Assembly: GCF_011045095.1 (NCBI RefSeq)
Contig: NZ_JAALDL010000013.1
Span: 104,899-168,898, forward strand
Reading direction: 5' to 3'
DNA from: Grimontia sedimenti
GTDB taxonomy: Bacteria > Pseudomonadota > Gammaproteobacteria > Enterobacterales > Vibrionaceae
DNA length: 64,000 nucleotides
Shown here: one piece after another, positions 39,833 to 48,493 of the stretch
How positions within the stretch are numbered: position 1 is the first letter of the stretch
How the letters are laid out: every line of letters begins with the position of its first letter
Program-made: the position numbers and the translations under genes
Notes under the pieces: model-generated
What the model was told of the DNA's origin: nothing
The model's database searches: none
What the model saw: only the letters and a program-made list of their open reading frames with translations

Positions 39833-40465
39833 TTAGCGAGTACCGTATACCACGATGGTTTTACCGTGCGCAGAAATCAGGTTCTGCTCTTCCAGCATCT
39901 TCAGGATGCGGCCAACGGTTTCACGTGAACAGCCAACGATTTGACCGATTTCCTGACGGGTGATCTTGATTTGCATACCGTCTGGGTGGGTCATTGCGTC
40001 TGGTTGTTTTGCCAGGTTCAACAGCGTCTGAGCGATGCGACCGGTTACGTCCAGGAACGCCAAGTCACCGACTTTCTGGCTGGTCACTTGCAGACGGCGA
40101 GCCATCTGAGAAGACAAGCGCATCAGGATGTCTGGGTTAACCTGGATCAGCTGGCGGAATTTCTTGAATGAGATTTCTGCAACTTCACATGGAGATTTTG
40201 CGCGAACCCAAGCGGTACGCTCCTGATCTTCCTCAAATAGGCCAAGTTCGCCAATGAAGTCGCCCTGGTTGAGGTAAGAGAGGATCATCTCTTTGCCTTC
40301 TTCATCCTTGATCAGTACAGCCACAGAGCCTTTCACGATGTAGTACAGCGTTTCTGCTTTCTCACCCGCGTGGATAAGAGTACTTTTCGAAGGGTACTTA
40401 TGAATGTGGCAGTGTGAAAGGAACCACTCTAGTGTTGGGTCTGTTTGAGGTTTTCCTGGAACCAT
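39833..40465 (-). CDS. crp: cAMP receptor protein
   Basis: Global regulator of carbon use, and in Vibrio also of competence and virulence. The 210-residue protein is almost identical to E. coli CRP: cAMP pocket [21 protein letters not shown] and the helix-turn-helix [24 protein letters not shown] 40465 ([10 protein letters not shown]) is chosen because it aligns with E. coli and has GAGGA upstream; the frame stays open to 40546. It is divergent from yhfA, and a CRP-like site between them suggests autoregulation. Confidence 0.98.
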   Translation of the reverse strand: MVPGKPQTDPTLEWFLSHCHIHKYPSKSTLIHAGEKAETLYYIVKGSVAVLIKDEEGKEMILSYLNQGDFIGELGLFEEDQERTAWVRAKSPCEVAEISFKKFRQLIQVNPDILMRLSSQMARRLQVTSQKVGDLAFLDVTGRIAQTLLNLAKQPDAMTHPDGMQIKITRQEIGQIVGCSRETVGRILKMLEEQNLISAHGKTIVVYGTR

Positions 40466-40658
40466 ATATCTCATTTCCTCTGCAGTTGTTGCCTGATGAG
40501 TCTTCCTTAGCCCACCGTCCTGCGGCACAAGTCCGTTGGATAGCATAAAGTGTCGGCAGTCAGGCTACAAGCTCTCTGTTTGAGTCATTGAGTTTATCCT
40601 TTTTCCAGCACGATTTCTTGATTTTGATATGGACTTCTCCCCCTATTAAAGGCTAAAA

Positions 40659-40676
40659 ACGTGGACAAGATCACGA
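40659..40676. promoter_or_regulatory. Candidate CRP site in the crp-yhfA intergenic region
   Basis: GTGGACAAGATCAC at 40661-40674 matches GTGA-N6-TCAC with one mismatch. It lies just upstream of yhfA, so CRP could repress yhfA here or act on its own divergent promoter, as in the E. coli crp control region. Confidence 0.45.
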
Positions 40677-40701
40677 CCCTGAAAGTAAATGGAGGTAATA
40701 A

Positions 40702-41108
40702 ATGCAAGCGAGCGTCAAATGGTGTGGAAATGAGACATTCCTCGGACTGTCAAATTCCGGCCATAGCATTGTGATGGATGGAAACGGTGGTGCAAATGCC
40801 CCAAGTCCGATGGAAATGGTGCTGATGGGCGCGGGCGGATGTAGCTCTGTCGACGTGGTTGCAGCACTGAGAGAAGGTGCACAGCAGGTGGTTTCTTGTG
40901 TGGCTGAGCTAAGTGCTGAACGCCGTGAGCAATCACCAAAGCTGTTTACCAAAATCAATATTCACTTTGTCGTGACAGGTAAAGCGCTTGATGAAAGCCG
41001 GGTAGCCTCTGCGGTGAAAGACACCTCGAGAAATACTGCTCTGTTTGCTTGATGCTAGGTGCAGGAGTGGAAATGACCCACAGTTATGAGGTGGTTAAGG
41101 CGGCTTGA
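40702..41108 (+). pseudogene. yhfA: OsmC/YhfA family protein, frameshifted near the C-terminus
   Basis: A member of the OsmC superfamily (thiol-dependent peroxidase fold) orthologous to E. coli YhfA. The frame from ATG 40702 follows the family through PSPMEMVLMGAGGCSSVDVV and ERREQSPKLFTKINIHFVVTG, then ends early at 41052. From 41025, another frame reads LEKYCSVCLML and THSYEVV, the standard YhfA ending with its conserved Cys, and stops at 41108. One missing base, most simply a C in the CC at 41024-41025, restores 135 residues with no gap against E. coli. The truncated form would lose the second redox Cys. Confidence 0.88.
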
Positions 41109-41148
41109 TCATGTAACAAAAAGCCTGAACATCAAAGGGTAAGAATGA

Positions 41149-41170
41149 AAAGGAGGGGGAGCCCTCCTTT
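41149..41170. terminator. Shared terminator between yhfA and DUF3501
   Basis: AAAGGAGGG and CCCTCCTTT form a 9-bp stem around GGAG. It lies between convergent genes, overlaps the DUF3501 stop codon, and has A- and T-rich flanks in both directions. Confidence 0.8.
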
Positions 41171-41765
41171 AGTTTATTTGTGGTGTGTCGAGATCATCAG
41201 ACAGCGCATTTCTCACCTCATCACTGATCGTCACGCTGAGTTCGAGTGCGGGATGATCAACGCCCGCGGTCAGCGCCTCACCCTTTTTCAGGGCGGTGAT
41301 CATCGGGGGTGTCAGCTCGAATCGCATAAAGTGCACGCTCGAGGTTTTTTCGTCATTGTCGCGCTCAAGGTCCTCATCGCAGATAGGGTAAACCTTCGCG
41401 TCGTCTCCGACTCTCAGCCAGACTTTATTCTCTACGCCGATAAGTTTGGCGAGTTCTACTTTCCTGATGTCAGGGTCAGCATACTCAATCATCATGGTGG
41501 CTTTCAGATTACTGCCATCAGGGATCAGCGGATTGTAGGCATCCAATTCTTCCGAAATGCCCTCTGGCTCGAAGATGCGCTCAATACGCAGCATTTCCTG
41601 AATTTGGTATTGGATGGTCTGACGGTTTTCAAAAATCAGCCTTGCATGATCACCAAGCTTTACGAAGCGGTGTTTTTTGTGCTCCATGATTTGGTGGCGG
41701 AACTGGGCGCGTGCGCGGGCGTAATCCTCCAGCGTCATTAAGTCATCTGCAGTCAGTTTTTCCAT
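41169..41765 (-). CDS. DUF3501 family protein
   Basis: A 198-residue soluble protein of unknown function. It opens KLTADDLMTLEDYARARAQFR and contains VKLGDHARLIFENRQTI, both recognisable as the DUF3501 pattern. It is the last gene of a three-gene set with rubrerythrin and a two-cluster Fe-S protein. I have seen this trio in other proteobacteria, which points to a role in peroxide or O2 defence or electron transfer. It starts 15 bases after the Fe-S gene, with GGGAGC upstream. No cofactor motif of its own is visible. Confidence 0.85.
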   Translation of the reverse strand: MEKLTADDLMTLEDYARARAQFRHQIMEHKKHRFVKLGDHARLIFENRQTIQYQIQEMLRIERIFEPEGISEELDAYNPLIPDGSNLKATMMIEYADPDIRKVELAKLIGVENKVWLRVGDDAKVYPICDEDLERDNDEKTSSVHFMRFELTPPMITALKKGEALTAGVDHPALELSVTISDEVRNALSDDLDTPQIN

Positions 41766-41780
41766 GGTTTTCGCTCCCTG

Positions 41781-43106
41781 TTACAGGCCGTAGGCCTTCC
41801 TCAATAAGGTCATGGGGTGAATAGGCTTATCCACCTCCGCCAGTTTAGCAATGTGTGCACCTGCCATCGGGCAGTCACTGGCAAAATAGTCGGCGTTGGC
41901 TTGTTTCACTTTCTTTGCCACGGGACGACCAATTTTCACAGCCTTATCATGCGTTTCCACTTTCACCGCGTAAGTCCCGTCGTGACCCGAACAGCGTTGC
42001 TCCGGTGCAACCTGAGTGCCAGGCACCAAACGGAGCAGATCTGCGGTTTTTAGGCCAATATTCTGCACGCGAAGATGACAGGCGACGTGGTAGCTGATGT
42101 CACCAAGCGGCGTATCGAACTCGGTGTTGAGCTTGCCGGCTTTGTGGCGAAGCATCAGGTATTCGAAGGGGTCATAGAAGGCATCGCGGACTTTGGCGAC
42201 ATCCGGGTCATTGGGAAACAAGAGCGGAAGCTCCTGTTTGAACATCAGCACGCAGGATGGCACCGGTGCGATAAGGTCGAACCCTTTCTCTACCATCGCA
42301 AGAAGCTGCGGAATATTTTCTTCTTTGGCGCGCTGAACACTTTCTAAATCGCCCAGTTCCATTTTGGGCATACCGCAGCAACGCTCTTTGCCGACCACTT
42401 CGATATGGATATTGTTCTTCTGAAAGACCTTGTAGAAATCCTCACCGAGTTCTGGACTGTTGTAGTTGCCGTAACAGGTGGTGAACATAGCCACCTTCCC
42501 TGTGGTTTCGCCAACAGGTTCTGGCGTGATGTCTTTCACCATGGAGGCAACACGTTTTCGCATGGTGTTGCTGTCGTATGTCGGCACGATAGCGTCTTTG
42601 TGCACGCCGGCTTTCTCCAGCATGCTTCTAAACGCATTGTTTTTGTTCATCCCGTTCACGGTGACATCCACAATAGGAATCGTTGCCATACCACCCACCA
42701 AATCTGTGCTGGAAAGTAGTTTGTCCCGCAGTGATGCCCCCTGTTCTCGAAATTTCACTGCTTTGGCGCGTAGCATCAGGTGAGGGAAGTCGATTTCCCA
42801 CTCATGCGGTGGCACGTAGGGGCATTTGGTCATATAACACATGTCACAGAGGTAGCATTGATCTGCGACTTTCTGGTAATCCTTCTTATCAACGCCATCG
42901 ACTTCGAAGGTTTCGGATTCATCAATGAGGTCAAACAGGGTGGGGAATGAATCGCAGAGGCTCACGCAGCGGCGGCAGCCGTGGCAAACGTCGAAGACGC
43001 GCTCCATTTCTGCTTCGAGCTTTTCGCGATCGTAAAAGTCTGGGGATTGCCACTCAATGGCGTGGCGGGTGGGGGCTTCAATGCCTCCTTCGCGTTTTTC
43101 TTTCAT
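41781..43106 (-). CDS. Heterodisulfide reductase-related / GlpC-like Fe-S protein
   Basis: A 441-residue electron-transfer protein. The N-terminal half has two 4Fe-4S cluster motifs: CHGCRRCVSLC (about residues 42-52) and CYLCDMCYMTKCP (about 84-96). The C-terminal half has two Cys-rich CCG-type domains, including ERCCGMPKM and YHVACHLR, which bind a non-cubane cluster or the quinone side in GlpC and HdrB. No membrane helix is seen. It lies between rubrerythrin and DUF3501 in one operon, so it may pass electrons to rubrerythrin, which here lacks its own rubredoxin domain. That function is inferred. Confidence 0.88.
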   Translation of the reverse strand: MKEKREGGIEAPTRHAIEWQSPDFYDREKLEAEMERVFDVCHGCRRCVSLCDSFPTLFDLIDESETFEVDGVDKKDYQKVADQCYLCDMCYMTKCPYVPPHEWEIDFPHLMLRAKAVKFREQGASLRDKLLSSTDLVGGMATIPIVDVTVNGMNKNNAFRSMLEKAGVHKDAIVPTYDSNTMRKRVASMVKDITPEPVGETTGKVAMFTTCYGNYNSPELGEDFYKVFQKNNIHIEVVGKERCCGMPKMELGDLESVQRAKEENIPQLLAMVEKGFDLIAPVPSCVLMFKQELPLLFPNDPDVAKVRDAFYDPFEYLMLRHKAGKLNTEFDTPLGDISYHVACHLRVQNIGLKTADLLRLVPGTQVAPEQRCSGHDGTYAVKVETHDKAVKIGRPVAKKVKQANADYFASDCPMAGAHIAKLAEVDKPIHPMTLLRKAYGL

Positions 43107-43183
43107 GACGTGTCCCTGCTACTGGTTGTGCCGGTTTCCGGCAGTCACTGTGCGTTATCGTCATTAGCGCCTATTGCGCTCTG

Positions 43184-43206
43184 AAAGGGCGGACTGGCCG
43201 CCCTTT
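43184..43206 (-). terminator. Intercistronic hairpin after rubrerythrin
   Basis: AAAGGGCGG and CCGCCCTTT form a perfect 9-bp stem around ACTGG directly after the rubrerythrin stop. The T-run is only three long on the minus strand, so partial termination is likely, giving more rubrerythrin than downstream product. Confidence 0.6.
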
Positions 43207-43213
43207 TGTGCGA

Positions 43214-43633
43214 CTAGCTGTCGAGGTTGTCGAGTGCTTTCTGGAAGCGGTTCGCGTGGCTTCGCTCTGCTTTGGCGAGCGTTTCAAACCAGTCTGCGAT
43301 CTCATCGAAACCTTCGTCGCGCGCCGTGGCGGCCATGCCCGGATACATATCAGTGTATTCGTGGGTTTCACCGGCAATCGACGCTTTGAGGTTTTCTGCG
43401 GTGTTACCCATAGGTAACCCTGTCGCAGGGTCGCCCACCTCCTCCAGGTATTCCAGATGACCGTGTGCGTGGCCCGTTTCACCCTCGGCCGTTGAGCGGA
43501 AAACGGCGGCGACATCGTTGTAGCCTTCAATGTCTGCTTTTGATGCGAAATAGAGATAACGACGGTTTGCCTGACTTTCACCGGCAAAGGCGTCTTTGAG
43601 GTTTTGCTCGGTTTTGGTTCCTTTCAGTGACAT
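43214..43633 (-). CDS. Rubrerythrin (erythrin form, no rubredoxin domain)
   Basis: A 139-residue ferritin-like di-iron protein that reduces H2O2. Iron ligands are visible as Glu in [11 protein letters not shown], ExxH in [11 protein letters not shown], Glu in IAGETHEY and ExxH in [11 protein letters not shown], the complete rubrerythrin set. The C-terminal rubredoxin domain of classical rubrerythrin is absent, so an outside electron donor is needed; the Fe-S protein downstream is the natural candidate. It is first in the three-gene cluster. A TGGTTA-N5-TAACCA inverted repeat lies about 38-54 bases upstream. Confidence 0.92.
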   Translation of the reverse strand: MSLKGTKTEQNLKDAFAGESQANRRYLYFASKADIEGYNDVAAVFRSTAEGETGHAHGHLEYLEEVGDPATGLPMGNTAENLKASIAGETHEYTDMYPGMAATARDEGFDEIADWFETLAKAERSHANRFQKALDNLDS

Positions 43634-43729
43634 GGCTCTGTCCTCTTTTATGACATTGTCTTGCTTCTGTTGGTTAAAAAATAACCAGCAAGATTAAGTT
43701 AAGGACAGGTTCGTTATTCGGTCTAATGA

Positions 43730-43774
43730 ATAAAAACGTAATCTGTCATCGTATTTTTCGATAACAGATTACGT
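43730..43774 (-). terminator. Strong intrinsic terminator after prkB
   Basis: ACGTAATCTGT and ACAGATTACGT form a perfect 11-bp stem, extended by ATCG/CGAT around a T-rich loop, from 43736 to 43774. On the minus strand it is followed by a T-rich tract. It ends the operon running leftwards from the MocR gene. Confidence 0.88.
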
Positions 43775-43800
43775 CTTCAAATTAAGGGGAGAGGAGAGTG

Positions 43801-44670
43801 TTAGCTGATTTTGCCAGTTTCAATGAGCTGCTGAATAAGAGGTCGGATAATCAGTTCCATGGCGAAACTCATCTTGCCGCCCGGCACAACCAGGGTGTTA
43901 TGACGGGACATAAAAGACCCTTGGATCATTGAAAGCAGATAAGGGAAATCGACTTTCTTGATGCCACGGAAACGGATCACCACAAAACTTTCATCCAAGC
44001 TTGGGATGCCTTTAGCGTTGAGTGGATTTGAAGTATCTACCGTCGGGACACGCTGGAAGTTGATGTGGGTTCGGCTGAACTGCGGTGTGATGTAGTTCAG
44101 GTAGTCGTCCATCGAACGAACAATGGAATCCATTACCGCTTCGCGGGAATGCCCACGGTCGCGGGTGTCGCGGACAAACTTCTGGATCCACTCCAGGTTT
44201 ACGATTGGCACCATGCCTATCAGTAGGTCGACATGCTGGGCGACGTTAATCTCGCCTTCTACCACACCGCCGTGCAGCCCTTCATAGAACATGAGGTCGG
44301 TGTGCTCGGGCAAATCCTGCCATGCCGTGAAGGTGCCCGGCATTTGGTTATATGGTACTGCTTCATCAAAGGTATGGAGATAACGGCGAAACTGCCCCGT
44401 GCCTTCCTCGCCGTATTCTTTGAAGAAAGATTCGAGCCTTGGGAAGTCGTTGGCAGTCGGGCCGAAGTAACTGATATGACGGCCCTGCTCTTTAGCTTTA
44501 CGGATTTCCACGTCCATTTCAGGACGGGTATATCGGTGAAAACTGTCACCTTCCACCCAGGCGGCGCTAATCTTCATCATATTGAAAATCTTGCGGAATG
44601 CGTCTGAGGTGGTGGTCGTCCCTGCGCCGGACGAACCGGTAACTGCAATAATGGGGTGCTTTGCAGACAT
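43801..44670 (-). CDS. prkB: Phosphoribulokinase-like protein PrkB
   Basis: A P-loop kinase of the phosphoribulokinase/uridine kinase family. The 289-residue product starts MSAKHPIIAVTGSSGAGTTTTSDAF, with the P-loop at about residues 12-20, then GDSFHRYTRPEMD and FYEGLHGGVV, the PRK signatures. The organism has no sign of Calvin-cycle genes here; in enterobacteria the equivalent gene near crp has no established substrate. ATG 44670 has AGGGT upstream and is preferred to 44685. It is the last gene of a five-gene leftward run and is followed by a strong terminator. Confidence 0.92.
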   Translation of the reverse strand: MSAKHPIIAVTGSSGAGTTTTSDAFRKIFNMMKISAAWVEGDSFHRYTRPEMDVEIRKAKEQGRHISYFGPTANDFPRLESFFKEYGEEGTGQFRRYLHTFDEAVPYNQMPGTFTAWQDLPEHTDLMFYEGLHGGVVEGEINVAQHVDLLIGMVPIVNLEWIQKFVRDTRDRGHSREAVMDSIVRSMDDYLNYITPQFSRTHINFQRVPTVDTSNPLNAKGIPSLDESFVVIRFRGIKKVDFPYLLSMIQGSFMSRHNTLVVPGGKMSFAMELIIRPLIQQLIETGKIS

Positions 44671-44741
44671 GACAAACCCTGTCAATTTAGAAAGATGGCA
44701 ACAGTTAACAGGGTCTCGATGACTTGGTCAAGCGATGGGTA

Positions 44742-44957
44742 TTAGGCAAGTGATCGCACAGGTTTGATATCCACCGTTTCGTGCAACTCAGAAAACACCA
44801 CAACGGCTTCTTTGTTTTTAAGCAGGTTATAGACCTGCTCCACCTTTTCCTCGAAGCTTGCTTCCTGCTCGCCGTAATCTGTCCCTTCACGCAGCACAAA
44901 GTGCTCAATCAGGTTTCTCAGGGTCTCTTCGGGGATCTCTTGCCAGGGAACAATCAT
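44742..44957 (-). CDS. yheU: YheU family (UPF0270) protein
   Basis: A 71-residue conserved protein of unknown function. It reads [20 protein letters not shown], then [10 protein letters not shown] and [14 protein letters not shown], which is the YheU signature. In E. coli it sits between yheT and prkB; here a DUF3187 gene separates it from yheT. It begins 14 bases after the DUF3187 stop, so both belong to the same transcript. Confidence 0.93.
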   Translation of the reverse strand: MIVPWQEIPEETLRNLIEHFVLREGTDYGEQEASFEEKVEQVYNLLKNKEAVVVFSELHETVDIKPVRSLA

Positions 44958-44971
44958 GGTGGCTTTACCTA

Positions 44972-45949
44972 CTACAAAAAACGGTGCCGGAAGGTGGCGT
45001 TAAACACGATATCCGTGCTGTTATCGTGATTGAACATATTCTCTATAGACACCAATTCTATCGCACAGTTATTAAAAAGGTAGCGATAACCCAGCGCAAA
45101 CTCGTGCACCAAGGCATTAAGCTCACCCAGCCCGGCCCCGGCTGCTTTGCCTTGCGATATCAGGTATTCACCTATCAGCTCATGATGCGTGAACCATTGA
45201 TATTGGTAGCTGATACCCGCGTTAATACCCCAGGGTTTTACCTCAACAAAATGCTGGGGTTTATCCGGTCGGTGTACGAGCGACACCATGGCGGTCAGCC
45301 GGTGTTTCTCTCTTTGGTAGCCATAGTTGAGCTGAGCAGACTGCTCGAAGGAAGTGTTGGCAAACACGCCATGGCTGACCCGGTTAAAGAACAGGGTGAC
45401 ACCCGCACTCACCGCATGGTGCATGTCTTCATAGAGTGTTTGCTCGCCATACAGATTGATGGCACTGAGTAAGGGGTCGCCAGTGAAGTCTTCGACTGGC
45501 GCGTCCATGGTGCTGGGGACATAGATGTAGAACCTGTCTTCATCGACTTCGGTGCGACCGTTTTGGTCGATGCCAAAAATGCTATGGAACTTTTCCGTTA
45601 GGCCGTCCAATCGGTTGTTAGCTGCATAACGGTATTGCAGCCAAACCCCAACCCGTTTTTCCTCATCCAGCGCGTGAACGAAGCCACCCATAAACTGGTT
45701 GTGGTAGTAGTCGAAGCTGTATTCCTGTGAAGGTGCCCAAACGCTGCCAATAGCGACGGAAGCGAAGACATCTGTTTCTCCTGCTTTCAATTGAAACGGG
45801 TCTTGGAGTATCGGTGTGAGCCCAGTGGTTTGCAGCGGTGCCTGACTTTGGGCAATCAGCGGCCCAAAGCGCAAAGGGTCTGTGTTTTCTGCCTGCGCAG
45901 CGAAGGAGAGCCACCAAAGCAGCATAAAAGCAGTGCGAGATATTGCCAT
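44972..45949 (-). CDS. DUF3187 outer-membrane beta-barrel protein
   Basis: A 325-residue exported protein of unknown function. The N-terminus [20 protein letters not shown] is a signal peptide (cleavage near AQAEN). The rest alternates polar and aromatic residues with many Tyr, Phe and Gly, as expected for beta strands (for example [26 protein letters not shown]). The end RHRFL places an aromatic near the C-terminus, as in outer-membrane barrels. It matches the DUF3187 pattern. Its place between yheT and yheU is not the enterobacterial order. The transported substrate is unknown. Confidence 0.8.
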   Translation of the reverse strand: MAISRTAFMLLWWLSFAAQAENTDPLRFGPLIAQSQAPLQTTGLTPILQDPFQLKAGETDVFASVAIGSVWAPSQEYSFDYYHNQFMGGFVHALDEEKRVGVWLQYRYAANNRLDGLTEKFHSIFGIDQNGRTEVDEDRFYIYVPSTMDAPVEDFTGDPLLSAINLYGEQTLYEDMHHAVSAGVTLFFNRVSHGVFANTSFEQSAQLNYGYQREKHRLTAMVSLVHRPDKPQHFVEVKPWGINAGISYQYQWFTHHELIGEYLISQGKAAGAGLGELNALVHEFALGYRYLFNNCAIELVSIENMFNHDNSTDIVFNATFRHRFL

Positions 45950-45991
45950 CGTCCACCTCTCTCGCCCTGCTTTCTTGGTGTTATTGCGCCT

Positions 45992-46978
45992 TTATTCGGC
46001 GTCGATGTGCAGGGCTAACCAGCGTGGCACCTCTTTTTCCAGCCAGAAGTCTGGAACATTCAAGGTACCGGAGACAAATCCGACATGACCGCCATATTCG
46101 GTCAGGTGATAGTCAATGTTGTCCGGAAGCGGGGCCTTCGGGATCACCGCTTCCGTCATAAAGGGATCATCTTTAGCATGGATCACTTTGAGCGGAGCCG
46201 CAATTTCCTGCAACACACCTAAGCCACTGCATTGGCGATAATAATCCTCAGCATCGTTGAATCCGTGCAGTGGTGCAGTGACGGTTTGGTCGAACTGATA
46301 GAGATTCGATATCGCCACTTTCTCCCCGCTTTTCCAGTGCCCGATTTGCGGGTGACGGGCAAGCTTGTTACCGAGGGTGCGGTTCATTGAGCGGAGCAGA
46401 TACGCTTGATAGACGCGGGAAAAACCCTGACGAATGCGGCTGGAACATGCTGCCAGATCCAAAGGTGGGCTGATGACGCATCCGGCTTGAATGATGGGAT
46501 CGTCTTTAAACTCTGCCAGATAGCGCACCAGCATATTGCCACCGAGGGAAACGCCGGTAGCGACTTTGGCGTTTTCAGGGAATCGCCGTTTGAGGTACTC
46601 GAGGAAAAAGCGGGCATCCCCCGTTTCACCTGAGTGATAGCTGCGTGGCATTTTGTTCAGCGAGCCGCTGCAACCGCGAAAGTGCATTAAAACGCCGACC
46701 CAGCCTTGTTGCTTGAAGGCGTTGAGTAAACCGTTGGCATAAGGGCTGTAAAAACACCCGGCAAGACCGTGAAACAACACTACGATAGGTTTGCCACCGA
46801 CAGTTGTCGGGTCTTGTGTCCAGCTGATATCCAGAAAATCCCCATCCGGCGTTTCTAAACGTTGCCAGACAGGTTCAAATACCGCTTTCCTGCGCAAAAA
46901 GCGCGGAAGCAGGGTTTGAACATGTGGATTCTTGGCGCCTTTCATCGGCACGAAAGGTGTGTTTGCTGTTTGTTCCAT
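45992..46978 (-). CDS. yheT: Alpha/beta hydrolase YheT
   Basis: A 328-residue serine hydrolase of the AB-hydrolase-4 group. The oxyanion region is LFHGLAGCFYSPY, the nucleophile Ser lies in GVSLGGNML, the acid is in HAKDDPFM and the catalytic His in YGGHVGFV. Esters or lipids are the expected substrates; the true one is not known. It starts 9 bases after the MocR-type gene stop and precedes DUF3187, yheU and prkB on the same strand. Confidence 0.93.
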   Translation of the reverse strand: MEQTANTPFVPMKGAKNPHVQTLLPRFLRRKAVFEPVWQRLETPDGDFLDISWTQDPTTVGGKPIVVLFHGLAGCFYSPYANGLLNAFKQQGWVGVLMHFRGCSGSLNKMPRSYHSGETGDARFFLEYLKRRFPENAKVATGVSLGGNMLVRYLAEFKDDPIIQAGCVISPPLDLAACSSRIRQGFSRVYQAYLLRSMNRTLGNKLARHPQIGHWKSGEKVAISNLYQFDQTVTAPLHGFNDAEDYYRQCSGLGVLQEIAAPLKVIHAKDDPFMTEAVIPKAPLPDNIDYHLTEYGGHVGFVSGTLNVPDFWLEKEVPRWLALHIDAE

Positions 46979-46987
46979 GTCTATCTC

Positions 46988-48370
46988 TTACAACGCAAAT
47001 TCAGTCATTGGTGGATTTGCCAAAAGCCTGGCGAGCTTCTCGCAGCCCTGTTCAAGTAACTCGCGACTAGGCGGTGCGCTCACAGCAATCCGCACCGTCG
47101 GTGGCGCGGAATATCCTGCGGGAACAAAAAGCTCAGACGATTTCAGCTCTAGACCTTCTGCTTTGCTCGCCGAAAGAAACTCACTGAGAGACCAACCTTC
47201 GGGCAATGTTAGCCAGCCGTGAAACGCGTTGGGGTGATAACGCAGTGAATCAGTACCAAGATAGCGGGTAACGATCTCCCACCGTGTTTCCATTTCAGTA
47301 CGAATGGTTTCGAGGATCTGGTTTGCTGAGCCATTCTCCAAAAGGATCGCCGCCATGGCGGTTAAAAGCGGGCTGATCATCCAGCTGTGGTTTTGCAGCG
47401 CGTTAACGAAGTGGGGATAGAAACGCTCCGGCAGATGCAAGAAACCCAGACGAAGACCGGGCGCCAGTGTCTTCGCCAGCCCACCAATATATATCACACT
47501 GTCAGGCGCTAGATTGACCATCGGCGAAGGTCGTTCGCGGGGAAGCAGGCCATTAATGTCATCTTCCACGATCATCAATTGCTGTTGTTCACATACTTCG
47601 ATGAGTGCATGTCTGCGTGCTTCACTCATGGTCGCTGTCGTCGGGTTTTGTAGGGTTGGCGTGAGATACACCAATCTCGCCTGGTATTGCTGGCAGGCTG
47701 CGCTTAAGGATTCTGGCAACATGCCTTCTTCATCCATCTCTACAGGTTTCACCGTAAGTTGCAGCTGTCTGGCAAGACTGAGTAAACCGGGATAGGTGAA
47801 CTTGTCGGTAAGAATGGTATCGCCAGCCCGGCAGAGGGTCATTAGGCAAAGCTGCATGGCATTTTGCGCGCCGGAACAGAACAGCAAGCGTGACGGATCG
47901 GCGTTCACCTGATGCCCATTCAACCAGTCGGCCAGAATTTCACGATGACGCACAATGCCGGAAGGCGGCTGATACAGCATCAGACTGTTGAGTTCCTGCG
48001 GGTGGGCAGCAAGTTGCTCCAATGCTTCTGCGAAGAGATCGGCACGGTTAATCGTTGGCGGCACGTTGTAGCCAAAGCTCAGCACATCTTGTCGATCAGG
48101 ATCGGAAAAAGACCAAAGTGGGCGGTTGTTCTCGCAAATGTAAGTGCCTGCACCGACTTTGGCTTCGACAATGCCGCGACGCTCTGCTTCCGCATAGGCG
48201 CGGGTCACTGTTCCTACGGTGACTGACAAAGCATCCGCCAGTGCGCGGTGGGTAGGTAACTTGGTGCCGGGTGCCAGTTCTTTGCTAACCACTTTATCCG
48301 CAATGGCATCGGCTATTTGCCGATACATAGGAGCGCCGGACTTCTCCAATGCAATATTGATGATTGTCAT
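46988..48370 (-). CDS. MocR-type GntR/aminotransferase transcriptional regulator
   Basis: A 460-residue fusion of an N-terminal GntR winged helix (about residues 1-75: PMYRQIADAI, TKLPTHRALADALSVTVGTVTRAYAEAE) with a fold-type I aminotransferase domain (about 100-455) that binds PLP; the PLP Lys is in GGLAKTLAPGLRLG. MocR proteins sense PLP or amino compounds and usually control a neighbour. Here it is divergent from a LysE-family exporter with a perfect 16-bp palindrome between them, so control of that exporter is likely. It also heads the leftward run yheT-DUF3187-yheU-prkB. Confidence 0.92.
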   Translation of the reverse strand: MTIINIALEKSGAPMYRQIADAIADKVVSKELAPGTKLPTHRALADALSVTVGTVTRAYAEAERRGIVEAKVGAGTYICENNRPLWSFSDPDRQDVLSFGYNVPPTINRADLFAEALEQLAAHPQELNSLMLYQPPSGIVRHREILADWLNGHQVNADPSRLLFCSGAQNAMQLCLMTLCRAGDTILTDKFTYPGLLSLARQLQLTVKPVEMDEEGMLPESLSAACQQYQARLVYLTPTLQNPTTATMSEARRHALIEVCEQQQLMIVEDDINGLLPRERPSPMVNLAPDSVIYIGGLAKTLAPGLRLGFLHLPERFYPHFVNALQNHSWMISPLLTAMAAILLENGSANQILETIRTEMETRWEIVTRYLGTDSLRYHPNAFHGWLTLPEGWSLSEFLSASKAEGLELKSSELFVPAGYSAPPTVRIAVSAPPSRELLEQGCEKLARLLANPPMTEFAL

Positions 48371-48458
48371 GGTGACAATAAACCTTTTGATCTAATTTTT
48401 GATCCCTGTTAGCGTGAATTTTGAACAATAAGTAGGTCAATTTCAAATTTTAGCCTGA

Positions 48459-48474
48459 ATTGTATCGATACAAT
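48459..48474. promoter_or_regulatory. Perfect palindrome, probable MocR operator
   Basis: ATTGTATCGATACAAT is a perfect 16-bp inverted repeat in the MocR-LysE divergent region, 20 bases upstream of the exporter start codon. Placement and symmetry fit a GntR/MocR dimer site. Confidence 0.7.
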
Positions 48475-48493
48475 GTGAGCGGGGAGACAATTC

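Noticed and set aside
43174-43587. Long antisense and alternative frames across rubrerythrin
   Set aside because: They are shadows of a well-supported gene, with no family resemblance.
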